A DNA stretch of 56,720 nucleotides from Acidobacteriota bacterium (lineage in GTDB: Bacteria > Acidobacteriota > Holophagae > Holophagales > Holophagaceae). Every line of letters begins with the position of its first letter. Position 1 is the first letter of the stretch. The stretch covers positions 1-56,720 of the forward strand of contig JAJZQW010000005.1 of assembly GCA_021802985.1 (NCBI GenBank), given 5' to 3'. The notes under the pieces were generated by a model that saw only the letters and a list, made by a program, of their open reading frames with translations, ran no database searches and was not told the origin of the DNA. Both the position numbers and the translations under genes were made by a program. Below, in pieces: positions 24,567 to 36,964 of this stretch.

Positions 24567-27161
24567 TTATTCCCGCCTCGGGCGGGCCATCACGTCCCGC
24601 ACTTTGGCCACCAGGTCGCGGATCCGGAAGGGTTTCTGGAGAAAGCCGTCCGGGGTGAGATCCGCCAGGGCGTCCAGGGACTCCTGCTGGGTGTAGCCGC
24701 TGGTGAGGAGGATCCGGGTCGAGGGGGCCATCTGACGGATGAGGCGGAAGGCCTCAGCCCCGCCCATGCGCGGCATGGTCATGTCAAGAAGCACCAGGTC
24801 CACCCGTCCCGCCCGCTCCCGGAACAGGTCCACGGCCTCCTGCCCGTCGCGGGCCTCGATCACCTCGAGCCCGGCTGCTTCCAGGGCTTCCCGGGCCAGC
24901 TCCCGGATGATGGCCTCATCATCGGCCACCAGGATGGTTCCCGCGACCGGATGGGGCGCCCCGGGGCGCTCGGGCTCCGAGAAGACGGTGGCTTCGCTGG
25001 CGGGGAAGAGCAGGATGAACGTGGTGCCCGTCTCCGGCAGGCTCTCCACGTGGATGCCCGCCCGGTGCCCCCGGACGATGCCGAGCATGGCGGAGAGGCC
25101 CAGCCCCCGCCCGGTGAACTTGGTGGAAAAGAAGGGATCGAAGATCCGCCCGATGGTCTCGGCGTCCATGCCGCAGCCGTCGTCCTCCACCTCCATGCGG
25201 ACGAAGAGGCCGGGTTCCAGCACCTGGCCCGGGAACCCCTCGGACAAGTCGGCCTGGCTGTATTCCACGGCGCGGGTGCGCAGGGTGACGGTGCCCGGCT
25301 GGTCCCCGATGGCCTCGGAGGCGTTGATGACGAGGTTCATCACCACCTGCTGGAACTGGGCGCTGTCGGCCTCCACGGGCGGGAGCCCGGGCTGCAGGTC
25401 GTAGCAGAGGGCCACCTTCTTGGAGATGGAGACGGTCAGCAGTTCCCCCATCTGCTGGATGATGCGGTTGAGGTCCAGCGGCTTCACGGCGAAGTGCCCC
25501 TTGCCCGCGTAGGCCAGCAGTTGCCGGGCCAGGTCCGCGCCCCGCTGGGTGGTGGACTCGATGCGCTGGAGGGCCTCGCGGAGCCAGGGATCGTCCGGGA
25601 TCCGCTCCAGGGCCACCTCGGTGTTGCCCAGGATGGCGGTGAGGAGGTTGTTGAAGTCGTGGGCGATGCCCCCGGCCAGCACCCCCAGGCTCTCGAGCTT
25701 CTGGGCCTGCCGGAGGGCGTCCTCGGCGCGCTGGCGGTCGGTGATGTCATCCGCCAGGAAGGTCGCCCCGGCGAAGCGGCCGTCCTCGTCCCGCAATGCG
25801 GTGATGGTCCAATCACAAAGGCGGCGCTGGCCGGTCCGGCAGAGGATCGGGAGGGTGATGCGGATGCCCTCGCCATGTCCTTCCATCAGGGCCTTCCGCC
25901 GCGGTTCAAGGTCCGCCTGGCCGTCCTCCGGGACCAGCATCCGGGGATCCTGCCCCAGCATCTCGGCCCGGGTGTAGCCGAAGATGCGCTCGGCGGCGGG
26001 ATTCCATTCCTGAATCCGGAATTCCGGATCCGTCTCGATCACGGCCAGGGGGGTGTATTGCAGGTGGCTCCGGTTGCGCGCCAGGGCCTGGTGGAGGGAC
26101 CCGGTCATGTGGTGGGCCAGGTCCAGGGCGCGGGCCCGGGTGCCGGTGAGGGAGCCCATGCCCGCCGCCAGAGAGAGGGATACGACCAGTCCGGCCAGCA
26201 GCACCCATTCGGGGTGGTGCAGTCCGTCGGCAGCGGGGAACCCCGGGCGGAGGGCGTACCGCACCTGCCAGTCCCGATCCTCGAAATTCAGGTCGTGCAC
26301 CGCCACCGGGGCCGCGCCCGTGGGCCAGTCCGGGCTGATGTAGAGCCAGCGTGGGCCCTGCGCCGCGAAGGGGTCCACCACCTCGAAGGTGAGTCCCTGG
26401 TCCTCCTGTTTGAGAATGTCCTCCATCAGGGGACGGAGGAGGATGCCGGCGGAAACCCAGCCCTTGAGGGCCGCCTGGCGCGCCGTGGGCGTGTCCGGCG
26501 GCAGCGGGGTCCGGTACACCGGCAGGTAGAGGGCCACGGCCTCCTGGCGCAGCTCGCCGTCCGTGAAGAAGAGCAGGCCGGACAGGGCGGGTCCCCCCGA
26601 GTCCCGTGCCCGCTCCGCCGCCACGTGCTGCGTATGGCTGGCACCCACATCGAGGCCCAGGGCGCCGGGGCTCTGGGCGGTGGGTTCGCAGAGATCGATG
26701 AGGAGGCGATCCTCGTCCTGCGCCGGGGTCCGCAGCGGCATCGGATCCGCATGGGGAAGGTGGTACCGGCCTGTGAGCTGGGGCCGGCGGGCCAGGTAGG
26801 CTTCCAGCTCCCGGGCGGGGACCGGGACGATGTAGGCCAGGCTGGTCAGTCCGGGGTGGCGGTGGGGGAGATCCATGCGGTCGACGTAGTCCCGCCATTC
26901 CGCCGCGGAGACTTCCCGGCCCAGGGAGAAGAACCCCTGCGCCCCCCGCACGATGTCCTCGTACCGGCCCATGCGGTTCCGGAGCGACAGCTCCACCCGG
27001 TCTGTGAACCGCTTGATGCGGGCCTGGTCCCGCTGATGTAGCCCGTGGCGGCCCGCCAGGTAGAGCGCCAGGGTGGCCACGAGCCCCACCGCCAGCACCA
27101 GCAACGCCAGCCCCCATGGCCGAGGACTGGATGGCGCGGGGCTCAGGGGATCGGGTGGCAT
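24567..27161 (-). CDS. CHASE-PAS hybrid sensor histidine kinase
   Basis: An 864-residue membrane kinase. An N-terminal helix (about 18-38) and a second helix (about 310-335) flank a periplasmic CHASE domain, a class of extracellular ligand sensor. Then follow a PAS domain (IQEWNPAAERIFGYTRAEML), a histidine kinase with GGIAHDFNNLLTAILGN carrying the phospho-His, an ATPase domain with GRGLGLSAMLGIV, and a C-terminal receiver (ILVADDEAI, VDLVLLDMTMPRMGG, QKPF). ATG at 27161 is preferred over a TTG five codons upstream; no clear Shine-Dalgarno is seen. No response regulator with an output domain is adjacent. Confidence 0.9.
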   Translation of the reverse strand: MPPDPLSPAPSSPRPWGLALLVLAVGLVATLALYLAGRHGLHQRDQARIKRFTDRVELSLRNRMGRYEDIVRGAQGFFSLGREVSAAEWRDYVDRMDLPHRHPGLTSLAYIVPVPARELEAYLARRPQLTGRYHLPHADPMPLRTPAQDEDRLLIDLCEPTAQSPGALGLDVGASHTQHVAAERARDSGGPALSGLLFFTDGELRQEAVALYLPVYRTPLPPDTPTARQAALKGWVSAGILLRPLMEDILKQEDQGLTFEVVDPFAAQGPRWLYISPDWPTGAAPVAVHDLNFEDRDWQVRYALRPGFPAADGLHHPEWVLLAGLVVSLSLAAGMGSLTGTRARALDLAHHMTGSLHQALARNRSHLQYTPLAVIETDPEFRIQEWNPAAERIFGYTRAEMLGQDPRMLVPEDGQADLEPRRKALMEGHGEGIRITLPILCRTGQRRLCDWTITALRDEDGRFAGATFLADDITDRQRAEDALRQAQKLESLGVLAGGIAHDFNNLLTAILGNTEVALERIPDDPWLREALQRIESTTQRGADLARQLLAYAGKGHFAVKPLDLNRIIQQMGELLTVSISKKVALCYDLQPGLPPVEADSAQFQQVVMNLVINASEAIGDQPGTVTLRTRAVEYSQADLSEGFPGQVLEPGLFVRMEVEDDGCGMDAETIGRIFDPFFSTKFTGRGLGLSAMLGIVRGHRAGIHVESLPETGTTFILLFPASEATVFSEPERPGAPHPVAGTILVADDEAIIRELAREALEAAGLEVIEARDGQEAVDLFRERAGRVDLVLLDMTMPRMGGAEAFRLIRQMAPSTRILLTSGYTQQESLDALADLTPDGFLQKPFRIRDLVAKVRDVMARPRRE

Positions 27162-27272
27162 GGGGGTCGGGGCCAAGCCCCCATGGTAGCTGTATTTTCA
27201 AGCGCGATCCCAATTCCGGCCGGTCCATACGTGCCTTCTCCAGGTAGGGTGGAGAACGCTGGAGTATGCCCC

Positions 27273-27737
27273 TTGGAAGCCCTCGACCCGATCCAGACCA
27301 CCGAGCAGTTCCTCGCCTCCGCCCAGCGGGGCCTGCACCATCCCAGTGAGCGGGCCCGGCTCGCCGCCATCCTGGCCAAGTGGGCCGGCCGGTGGCAGGG
27401 CAAGCACCGGGTGCTGGACCTGAGCCTCAGCCTCCACGGCGCCTTCCTGCACTTCAACCAGCTCATGGACGGCAAGTGGGTCCAGGCCTTCACCTTCGTG
27501 GCCACCAAGCGGGAGGGCGTCTGCCTGCGCGGCCCCGACCTCGACCGCGCCCGCAAGGCCCACAAATACCGGCGGAATCCCCTGGACGCCGCCCCCCTGG
27601 ATGCCCTCTTCGCCGCCTGGTCCCTGCACCCCGAGGCCCGTCCCGCCGGGAACGCCGTCGAGTTCTTCCTGGAAGAGACCCCCGACGACGTGTGGGACGC
27701 CTGCCTGGCCGAGGCCCTGGCCCATCTCGGCGCCTGA
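27273..27737 (+). CDS. Hypothetical protein, about 154 residues
   Basis: I do not recognise a family. The protein is soluble and rich in Trp, Leu and charged residues (KWAGRWQGKHRVLDLSLSLH, FVATKREGVCLRGPDLDRA), with an acidic, Trp-containing end (EETPDDVWDACLAEALAHLG). The start is uncertain. A TTG at 27273 has GGAG eight bases upstream and starts MEALDPIQTTEQF; a GTG at 27249 and an ATG at 27183 are alternatives. It is oriented away from the kinase gene. Confidence 0.6.
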   Translation: MEALDPIQTTEQFLASAQRGLHHPSERARLAAILAKWAGRWQGKHRVLDLSLSLHGAFLHFNQLMDGKWVQAFTFVATKREGVCLRGPDLDRARKAHKYRRNPLDAAPLDALFAAWSLHPEARPAGNAVEFFLEETPDDVWDACLAEALAHLGA

Positions 27738-27783
27738 CGGGTTGCGGATACCGGCGCCTTCGGGCAAGGTGACTGGACCTGAG

Positions 27784-27852
27784 ATGCTGACCCTCCGCCG
27801 CGCCTTCCGCTTTCGCTTTCGCACCCAGGGTGCGAAGGTAGGCGGCGTCTAG
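27784..27852 (+). CDS. Phe/Arg-rich leader peptide of a candidate attenuator
   Basis: A 22-codon frame MLTLRRAFRFRFRTQGAKVG plus two residues, with three Phe and five Arg among residues 5-13 (FRFRFR). Its codons run into a strong hairpin at 27816-27838 (TTCGCACC pairing with GGTGCGAA), and the stop is 22 bp before a terminator. This is the layout of amino-acid-biosynthesis leaders read by a translating ribosome. There is no good Shine-Dalgarno in front, so the peptide is not certain. Confidence 0.45.
   Translation: MLTLRRAFRFRFRTQGAKVGGV
27816..27838 (+). promoter_or_regulatory. Leader hairpin overlapping the Phe/Arg codons
   Basis: TTCGCACC (27818-27825) pairs perfectly with GGTGCGAA (27829-27836), extendable by a G-T and a C-G pair. 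It is in the position of the pause or anti-terminator hairpin of a leader. Confidence 0.5.
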
Positions 27853-27874
27853 ATCCGATCCGCTTCCATCCTCG

Positions 27875-27904
27875 CCCCCGAGACCCCACGGCTCGGGGGT
27901 TTTT
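27875..27904 (+). terminator. Rho-independent terminator of the candidate attenuator
   Basis: CCCCCGAG (27875-27882) and CTCGGGGG (27892-27899) form a perfect 8-bp stem followed by five T residues. It lies just ahead of a well-placed AGGAG and ATG, so it terminates in front of a gene. It might alternatively be the plain terminator of the 27273-27737 gene. Confidence 0.75.
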
Positions 27905-27920
27905 GCATTCAGGAGTTCCG

Positions 27921-28025
27921 ATGACCCCGCCTGATCCTTCGTCCATCCCCCTCGTGCAGCGCGTGATGGAGGGGTGGAGTGTACTTGAGCGGGCGCTCTT
28001 GGCGGGCCACAGCCAGGACGGCGGT
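27921..28025 (+). pseudogene. Cut-off 5' end of a gene behind the attenuator
   Basis: AGGAG at 27911-27915 and an ATG at 27921 make a textbook translation start reading MTPPDPSSIPLVQRVMEGWS. The frame then runs into sequence that is plainly the 3' end of moaA on the other strand (stop at 28026-28028). About 35 codons look original and the rest of the gene seems to be missing. I cannot tell which gene it was. Confidence 0.45.
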
Positions 28026-29042
28026 TCAGCCGCCGATGCGGGACATCTCGACCTTCGGCAGGCCGGGGGTCTGGCTGTGCCGCCGTTCCGAGTAGCGGTC
28101 GTCGCGGCGCTGCCAGCGGGAGGTCAGCAGGGCGGCCAGATCGGCATCTCCGTGGCCGCTGCGAAGGAATCCCTTGAGGTCGAGGCCCTCTGCGGCGAAG
28201 AGGCAGGTATAGAGCCGGCCCTCGGCCGAGAGGCGCGCCCGGTCGCAGCCCTGGCAGAACGGAGTGGTGACCGAGCCGATGAGTCCGACCTCGCCGCGGC
28301 CATCGCGATAGCGCCAGGTGCGGGCCACGGCATCGGCCGGATCGTCCGTCGGCTCCAGGGGCCAGGCGGCGTGCAGGCGGCGACGGACCTCCTCGGCGCC
28401 CACCACCGAATCCATGCGCCAGCCGTTGGTGGTGCCCACATCCATGAACTCGATGAAGCGCAGGCTGTGGCCGCCCTCCCGGGCGAAGGCCGCCAGCTCG
28501 AGAATCTCGTCGTCGTTCACGCCGCGCTGGACGACGCAGTTGAGCTTGAGGGGGCCGAAGCCTGCGGCCCGGGCCGCCTCGATGCCCGTCAGGACCTGGG
28601 CAAGGGGCACGGTGGTGTCGCTGAGGGCGCGGAAGCGGTCCGGTTTCAGGGTGTCGAGGCTGACGGTGATCCGCTTCAGGCCCGCGGCCCGCAACGGGAC
28701 AGCGGCTTCGGGCAGGCCTGAACCATTGGTGGTGAGGGCGAGATCGTCCAGGCCGGGTAGGCCGGCCAGCATCCGGACCAGGATGGGGAGGTCCCGCCGC
28801 AGGAGCGGTTCCCCGCCCGTGAGCCGGATCTTTGCGACCCCCAGGCCCACGAAGATCCGCGCCAGCCGCGTGAGTTCTTCGAAGCTGAGCAGGGCCTCCC
28901 GGGGCAGGAACGGATGGTCCGGGCCGAAGACCTCCCGGGGCATGCAGTAGGTACATCGGAAGTTGCACCGGTCCGTGACCGACATGCGCAACGCCCGGAG
29001 CGGGCGGCCGAGGGTGTCCAGCGGCTCCATTCGTCCAAGCAT
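28026..29042 (-). CDS. moaA: GTP 3',8-cyclase MoaA
   Basis: Radical-SAM enzyme for the first step of molybdopterin synthesis (GTP to 3',8-cyclo-GTP). At 338 residues the length is normal. The SAM cluster motif is C26-x3-C30-x2-C33 (RCNFRCTYC). A second cluster site towards the C-terminus has FCQGCDRARL and TCLF, and the chain ends in a conserved Gly-Gly pair (SRIGG). AAAGGA before the ATG at 29042 supports this start over Met5. With moeA it serves the window's molybdoenzyme. Confidence 0.95.
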   Translation of the reverse strand: MLGRMEPLDTLGRPLRALRMSVTDRCNFRCTYCMPREVFGPDHPFLPREALLSFEELTRLARIFVGLGVAKIRLTGGEPLLRRDLPILVRMLAGLPGLDDLALTTNGSGLPEAAVPLRAAGLKRITVSLDTLKPDRFRALSDTTVPLAQVLTGIEAARAAGFGPLKLNCVVQRGVNDDEILELAAFAREGGHSLRFIEFMDVGTTNGWRMDSVVGAEEVRRRLHAAWPLEPTDDPADAVARTWRYRDGRGEVGLIGSVTTPFCQGCDRARLSAEGRLYTCLFAAEGLDLKGFLRSGHGDADLAALLTSRWQRRDDRYSERRHSQTPGLPKVEMSRIGG

Positions 29043-29090
29043 AAATTCCTTTCATGGGTCAGAATGGACTGTTTGATTGGATCCTCCGCA

Positions 29091-30410
29091 ATGGGCCTAT
29101 TCGACCGCTTCCTCAGCCGCGCCCCCAAGGCGCCCCTTCTGGGCCTGGAGGCCCTGCTGGAGGCGCGGGCGGTGCCGGTGGACCTGGCCGGCCTGGAGGC
29201 CCTGGCCCCGGCCTTCGAGGCCCACCGGGACGCCCTCGAGCGCGAGGCCTGGGTGGACGCGGTGGCCGAACTGCACCGGGCCGGCCTGCCCCTGCCGCCC
29301 CCCTGGCACGAGGCCCAGGACCATCTGCTTCCCGAGCTGGTGCCCACCTGGCGCGCGGAACGGGAGGGGCGGTGGCACCGCCTCTTCATCGAGGGCCTGT
29401 GCCAGCGCATCCGGCTGGGGGACACGGCCCTGCCCGCCGCCTGGATCCGTCTCTGGGATCAATCCACAGCGGACGTTCAGGACCAGGCGCTGGATAACCT
29501 GCGGCACCGCTCCGAGGGCGCCTTCGAACGCCTGCCCTCGGGCATCTACTGCGGCCCCTGGCGCGATGGCCACGACGCCGCACGGCTCCTGCTGCCAGAG
29601 ACCTGGGACCGCCTCTTCAAGGATCAGCATCCTTTCCTGGCCATTCCCACCCCCGGGCTCCTGCTGGCCGCGCCGCAGATCCTCCTGCCGAAGCTGGTGG
29701 ATGCCGTGGGCCGGTCGCTTCAAGAGGGCGCGCCCCTCCTGCAGGCGGCCGTGCTGGAGCGGATCGACGACCAGCTCATGACCGCGCGCATCCAGGAACC
29801 CCATCCCATGTCCGGGCCCCAGCGGGAGTTCAAGCAGCTCGACCAGCTGGAGGCCATCCGGACCCAGGAGACCGAGCTGGATCCGGCCCTGGGCCGTCCG
29901 GCCCCGGTGGGGCTGCTGAAGACCCAGCAAGGGAAGTCGCTGTCGGTGGCCACCTGGATGGCCGGTGCGCCCGCCCTGCTGCCCGAGGCGGAACTGGTGG
30001 CCTTCGTGTCGGAAGGCGGCGAGCCCCTGGGCCTCTACTGGCGCCAGTCCCTTCCCCGGATTTCCGAGCTCCGGGGGGAGATGGTGGCCATCTGGGGGCC
30101 TCGACGGGTTCGCTTCGAAGGTTTTCCGGATGCCGAACAGCTCGCCCGCCTGGAATGCTTCGCCACCGCCGAGCAGGTGAAGGCGATGCAGGCCCAGGCC
30201 GCTGGGCGCCAGCAGCCGTCCCAGGCGGGCCGGCCCCAGGCTCCTGTTTCTGCACCCGCGCCTTCGTCTGCACCTGTGCCCGCACCGACCCCATCCCCGA
30301 TCGCCGGACCGCAAACGGCATCCGGAAAGAGCCAGTTCAGCACCCAGCCGACGGCGATTCTGCCCCGGCATCTCCACGGGGCGGGCCTGGGCGTCCAGGA
30401 CGGGGAATAG
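29091..30410 (+). CDS. Hypothetical protein with DUF1444/YtpQ-like region
   Basis: A 439-residue soluble protein without signal peptide. Residues about 120-210 (DQALDNLRHRSEGAFERL, DGHDAARLLLPETWDRL) resemble DUF1444 proteins such as Bacillus YtpQ, which have no known function. The last 80 residues are a low-complexity Pro/Ala/Gln linker. The ATG at 29091 starts MGLFDRFLSRAPKAP. Four bases separate it from the protease-TPR gene, so the two are likely co-transcribed. Confidence 0.7.
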   Translation: MGLFDRFLSRAPKAPLLGLEALLEARAVPVDLAGLEALAPAFEAHRDALEREAWVDAVAELHRAGLPLPPPWHEAQDHLLPELVPTWRAEREGRWHRLFIEGLCQRIRLGDTALPAAWIRLWDQSTADVQDQALDNLRHRSEGAFERLPSGIYCGPWRDGHDAARLLLPETWDRLFKDQHPFLAIPTPGLLLAAPQILLPKLVDAVGRSLQEGAPLLQAAVLERIDDQLMTARIQEPHPMSGPQREFKQLDQLEAIRTQETELDPALGRPAPVGLLKTQQGKSLSVATWMAGAPALLPEAELVAFVSEGGEPLGLYWRQSLPRISELRGEMVAIWGPRRVRFEGFPDAEQLARLECFATAEQVKAMQAQAAGRQQPSQAGRPQAPVSAPAPSSAPVPAPTPSPIAGPQTASGKSQFSTQPTAILPRHLHGAGLGVQDGE

Positions 30411-30414
30411 GCGC

Positions 30415-31743
30415 ATGCTTCCCGCGCTGCCCTGCCTGGTTCAGGAGGCGCCGGCCCCAGCCCTACCGCCCGTGTCCGGCACGACCCGGGCCCTGGCCAG
30501 CCTCGTGAAGGTACGGGCGCGCATGGGCCAGGGGGACCTCGATCGGATGGGGGGTGGGGTGGTGGTGGCCCCGGGGCTCGTTGCCACCAATGCCCATGTG
30601 GCCGCCGCAGGGGTGTCCGTCACGGTGGTCCAGGGGGCGGAAAGCTGGCTGGCCACGGGGATCCGGGTGGATCCCGACCTGGATCTCTGCCTGCTCACGG
30701 TGCCGGGGCTGCCCCTGCCGCCGGCCGAGCCGGGCCCCGAGGCGCCCCCGGTGGGGGAGGCCGTTTTCGCCATCGGATTTCCCGGTGACCGGGGCCCCAT
30801 GGTGTCCTCCGGCCGCCTACGGGCCCTGTGGCACTACCGCGATGGGTGGCTGCTCCAGAGTGACGTGGAGACGCACCCAGGTTCCAGCGGAGGGGGCCTG
30901 TTCGATGCCCAAGGCCGGTTGCTGGGCCTCACCACCTTCACGGCAGAGCGAAGCCCACGGCTGAGCTTCTCGATTTCCCTGGCGGGCCTGCGGGGCCTGG
31001 AGGCCCGGCCACTCGAGGGCCTGGGGAAGGGTGCGCGTCCCGGTCTCACCCAAGCCGAGGACTACCTTTCGGCCCTGTCGGACGATCCGCGGAACGCAGA
31101 CACCTTGGAACCCGCGGCCCGCGCCTGGATTGCCACCGAACCGCAGCGTCCGGATGCCTGGTTCTCCCTGGGTCTTGCGCTGGACCAGGCGGTCCGGCGG
31201 GGCGCGGCGAGTGGGCTGGAACCGGAGGGAGCCGCGGCCCGGGAATCGGTCCAGGCCTACCGGCATGCCCTGGCCCTGCGTCCGGACGCCCGGACCTGGA
31301 ACAACCTGGGCGTGGCCCTCGACGCCCAGAACCGGTTCCCTGAATCCGAGCACGCCTTCGAGGAGGCGCTGAGGCTCGAGCCGGGCTATGCCCTGGCGTG
31401 GATGAACCTGGGCAACACACGGCTGAATGCCCAGCGCTTCCCGGCGGCGGCGGCAGCCTACCGGCGCGGGTTGGCGGCAAAGCCGGATGATGTGCAGGCC
31501 TGGGGTTGCCTGGCCGAGTGCTGCCGGAAGATGGAGGACTGGTCGGCCGAGATCCAGGCTCTGTCGGTGGCGCTGCGGTACCGTCCACTGTCGGCGGAAT
31601 GGTGGTTGGATTACGGAATGGCGAATGTGCGCCTGCGACGCTGGGAGGCGGCGGAGGCGGCGCTGGGCAGGCTGAGGGCCTGGGGATCGCCCCTGGCGGA
31701 CCGGCTGCAGCGAGCCATGCGGCCGCCGTTCCACCGGCGCTGA
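30415..31743 (+). CDS. Trypsin-like serine protease fused to TPR repeats
   Basis: A 442-residue protein. Residues about 25-205 form an S1C-type protease fold with triad His61 (TNAHV), Asp90 (DLDLCLL) and Ser158 (HPGSSGGGLF). Residues about 240-440 contain at least four tetratricopeptide repeats (for example NLGVALDAQNRFPESEHAFE and NLGNTRLNAQRFPAAAAAYR). No PDZ domain is present. The N-terminus is not a convincing signal peptide, so the location is unclear. Proteolysis guided by protein contacts through the TPRs is a fair guess. A palindromic element begins at its stop codon. Confidence 0.88.
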   Translation: MLPALPCLVQEAPAPALPPVSGTTRALASLVKVRARMGQGDLDRMGGGVVVAPGLVATNAHVAAAGVSVTVVQGAESWLATGIRVDPDLDLCLLTVPGLPLPPAEPGPEAPPVGEAVFAIGFPGDRGPMVSSGRLRALWHYRDGWLLQSDVETHPGSSGGGLFDAQGRLLGLTTFTAERSPRLSFSISLAGLRGLEARPLEGLGKGARPGLTQAEDYLSALSDDPRNADTLEPAARAWIATEPQRPDAWFSLGLALDQAVRRGAASGLEPEGAAARESVQAYRHALALRPDARTWNNLGVALDAQNRFPESEHAFEEALRLEPGYALAWMNLGNTRLNAQRFPAAAAAYRRGLAAKPDDVQAWGCLAECCRKMEDWSAEIQALSVALRYRPLSAEWWLDYGMANVRLRRWEAAEAALGRLRAWGSPLADRLQRAMRPPFHRR

Positions 31744-31981
31744 TACCGATTGCCTTCAATGATGAAGGATCCACCACGGAGCCACGGAGCACGGGCACAC
31801 GGGAGGCGCCGGGCCCGGATCCTTTTGGGGGAATCCGCGCCCGGCGCCTCCCGTGGCTTCCGGCGCAGCCGGAAGCGGCCTCCGGCCTGCCCATGCATGG
31901 AGGAACACGGAGGCCTCCGTGCCACCTCCGTGGGTTCGGTGCCTCCGTGGTGGGTCTCTATCATTGACGGCGGACTGGTAT
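31743..31981. repeat. MITE-like 239-bp palindromic element with CCACGGAG arms
   Basis: The 331-bp gap before recA is mostly one large inverted repeat. The outer arms (ATACC...TCAATGAT at 31743-31762 and ATCATTGA...GGTAT at 31961-31981) are imperfect inverted repeats. Next inside, CCACGGAG occurs twice at 31772-31789 and as CTCCGTGG twice at 31926-31950. At the core a perfect 14-bp stem (31801-31814 with 31839-31852) closes a 24-nt loop. There is no coding sequence. The size and terminal inverted repeats suit a miniature transposable element or a giant 3' hairpin. Confidence 0.65.
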
Positions 31982-32074
31982 GAGAGCGCCGTACGCATGG
32001 GCGGCGGCGGCCCCTGGGGGACGCCACCGCCTGCCTTCCCCTTCCATGGGAGGCGACTGGATGGTTGGGCGTTG

Positions 32075-33133
<1,059 letters not shown>

Positions 33134-33272
33134 GGGTTCTCCTGAGGGGCGGAACCTAAGGATGGGGCAGAAAGCGAAAAAAACAAGAAAAATATTCCCC
33201 AGCCTCGGGCCACCAGGATAGCCCCGGTGCCGATCAAAGGTCGCACGGTCCTCCGCCCGAAGAGAGGGGGGC

Positions 33273-35783
<2,511 letters not shown>

Positions 35784-35784
35784 G

Positions 35785-36963
35785 ATGGTCCGGTCGGTTG
35801 CGCTCCTTGAGGACGATGTCGCCATCCGCATGGTGCTCCAGCGGATCTGCCTGGAGGGGGCCCGGCTGGGCGTGGCCTTCCAGTCCCAGAAGGGCAGCTT
35901 TCCCATCCTCACCGAGGACGGGGAGCGCATCGCCTTCCGGATGGAACACGAGGTCATCGCCGCCTGGGGCTTCAAGGCCGGCGACAGCCTGGCCCTGAAG
36001 TTCAGGGACCGCGGGTTGGAGTACGAGTGCGTGGTCTCCCAGGTGGGCGAGGAGGTCATGGAGGGCGTGGAAGCCTGCCTCGCCACCGTGCCGAGGGTGC
36101 TCCGCCGTTCGGACATGCACCGGCTGGCGGACTTCATCCCCGGCTTCGCCGCCCAGAGCCATGCCGCCACCTTCACCAACACCCGCAGCGCGCTCATCGA
36201 TGGCATGGTCCAGAGCTTTGGCGAGGAGGGCCTGGAGCTGGTCCTGCGCAACAGCAAGCAGGACATTCGTGAACTGCTCCGCATGGGCGAAGCGTCGCTC
36301 CTGGATGTCCCCCTGGACGATGGTCTGCGGCTGCGCGCCCCCACGACGGTGGCCTACTTCGGCGAGAATCTGGTGGGCCTGCGCTTCACGAAGCAGGCCG
36401 ATGGCCAGCTGCTGGAGCGCTACCGCGCCTGGATCCAGGATCAGCAGCGGATCCAGGCCCAGCAGGACAAAGACAACTTCAGTCCCCGTGGGCTGAAGGA
36501 GGCCCTGGCCCGGTCCGTCCAGGGCGCGGCCCTGCCCGCGGCCCGGCTGGTGGTCGACCGCGACCCCGTGCTGCTGCTGCTCACCGAGCGGGAGGACTTT
36601 GCGCGGCGGCTGGGCGAGGCCATGGGCCGCAAGTTCGGCCTCGTGGCCCTCGACTACATCAAGGGGCCCGTGCGGGCCCAGATCGCCCCGGTCGCCGGAG
36701 GCGAAGGGTGGGGGCGCATTCGCATGGTGCTCATCCACAACCAGCTGCGCCTCACCAGCCCCCTGGAACTCTGCCGCCAGCTGGTCCAGAAGGAGGGCTG
36801 CACCCTGCCCATCTTCCTGCTGGGCACGGAGGAGGATGAACCGAAGAAGCGCCACCACTCCGTCGCCGCCGGGGCCGTGGACTACATCGCCGTGGAACCC
36901 TTCCGCATCCTGGCCACGCTGCGGAAGCTCGATGAGACGCTGCGGCTGTTCGAAGGGGTATGA
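35785..36963 (+). CDS. Unknown protein with possible degenerate receiver, coupled to the hybrid kinase
   Basis: A 392-residue soluble protein that I do not assign. The first 110 residues (FPILTEDGERIAFRMEH, GFKAGDSLALKFRDRGLEYE, LRRSDMHRLADFIP) look like a beta-rich regulatory domain, perhaps of YcgR/PilZ type. Residues about 250-385 resemble a receiver fold (VDRDPVLLLLTEREDFARRL, GAVDYIAVEPF), but the phospho-Asp is not obvious. The ATG follows the kinase stop after one base (TGAGATG), so expression is coupled and a signalling role is likely. Confidence 0.65.
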   Translation: MVRSVALLEDDVAIRMVLQRICLEGARLGVAFQSQKGSFPILTEDGERIAFRMEHEVIAAWGFKAGDSLALKFRDRGLEYECVVSQVGEEVMEGVEACLATVPRVLRRSDMHRLADFIPGFAAQSHAATFTNTRSALIDGMVQSFGEEGLELVLRNSKQDIRELLRMGEASLLDVPLDDGLRLRAPTTVAYFGENLVGLRFTKQADGQLLERYRAWIQDQQRIQAQQDKDNFSPRGLKEALARSVQGAALPAARLVVDRDPVLLLLTEREDFARRLGEAMGRKFGLVALDYIKGPVRAQIAPVAGGEGWGRIRMVLIHNQLRLTSPLELCRQLVQKEGCTLPIFLLGTEEDEPKKRHHSVAAGAVDYIAVEPFRILATLRKLDETLRLFEGV

Positions 36964-36964
36964 C

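Noticed and set aside
28026..28721. Continuation of the plus-strand frame starting at 27921 through moaA
   Set aside because: After about 35 codons it is only the antisense of moaA; codon pattern and content follow the minus-strand gene.
33134..33272. LexA box in the recA promoter
   Set aside because: No recognisable LexA-type dyad found in the gap; the region is only AT-rich.
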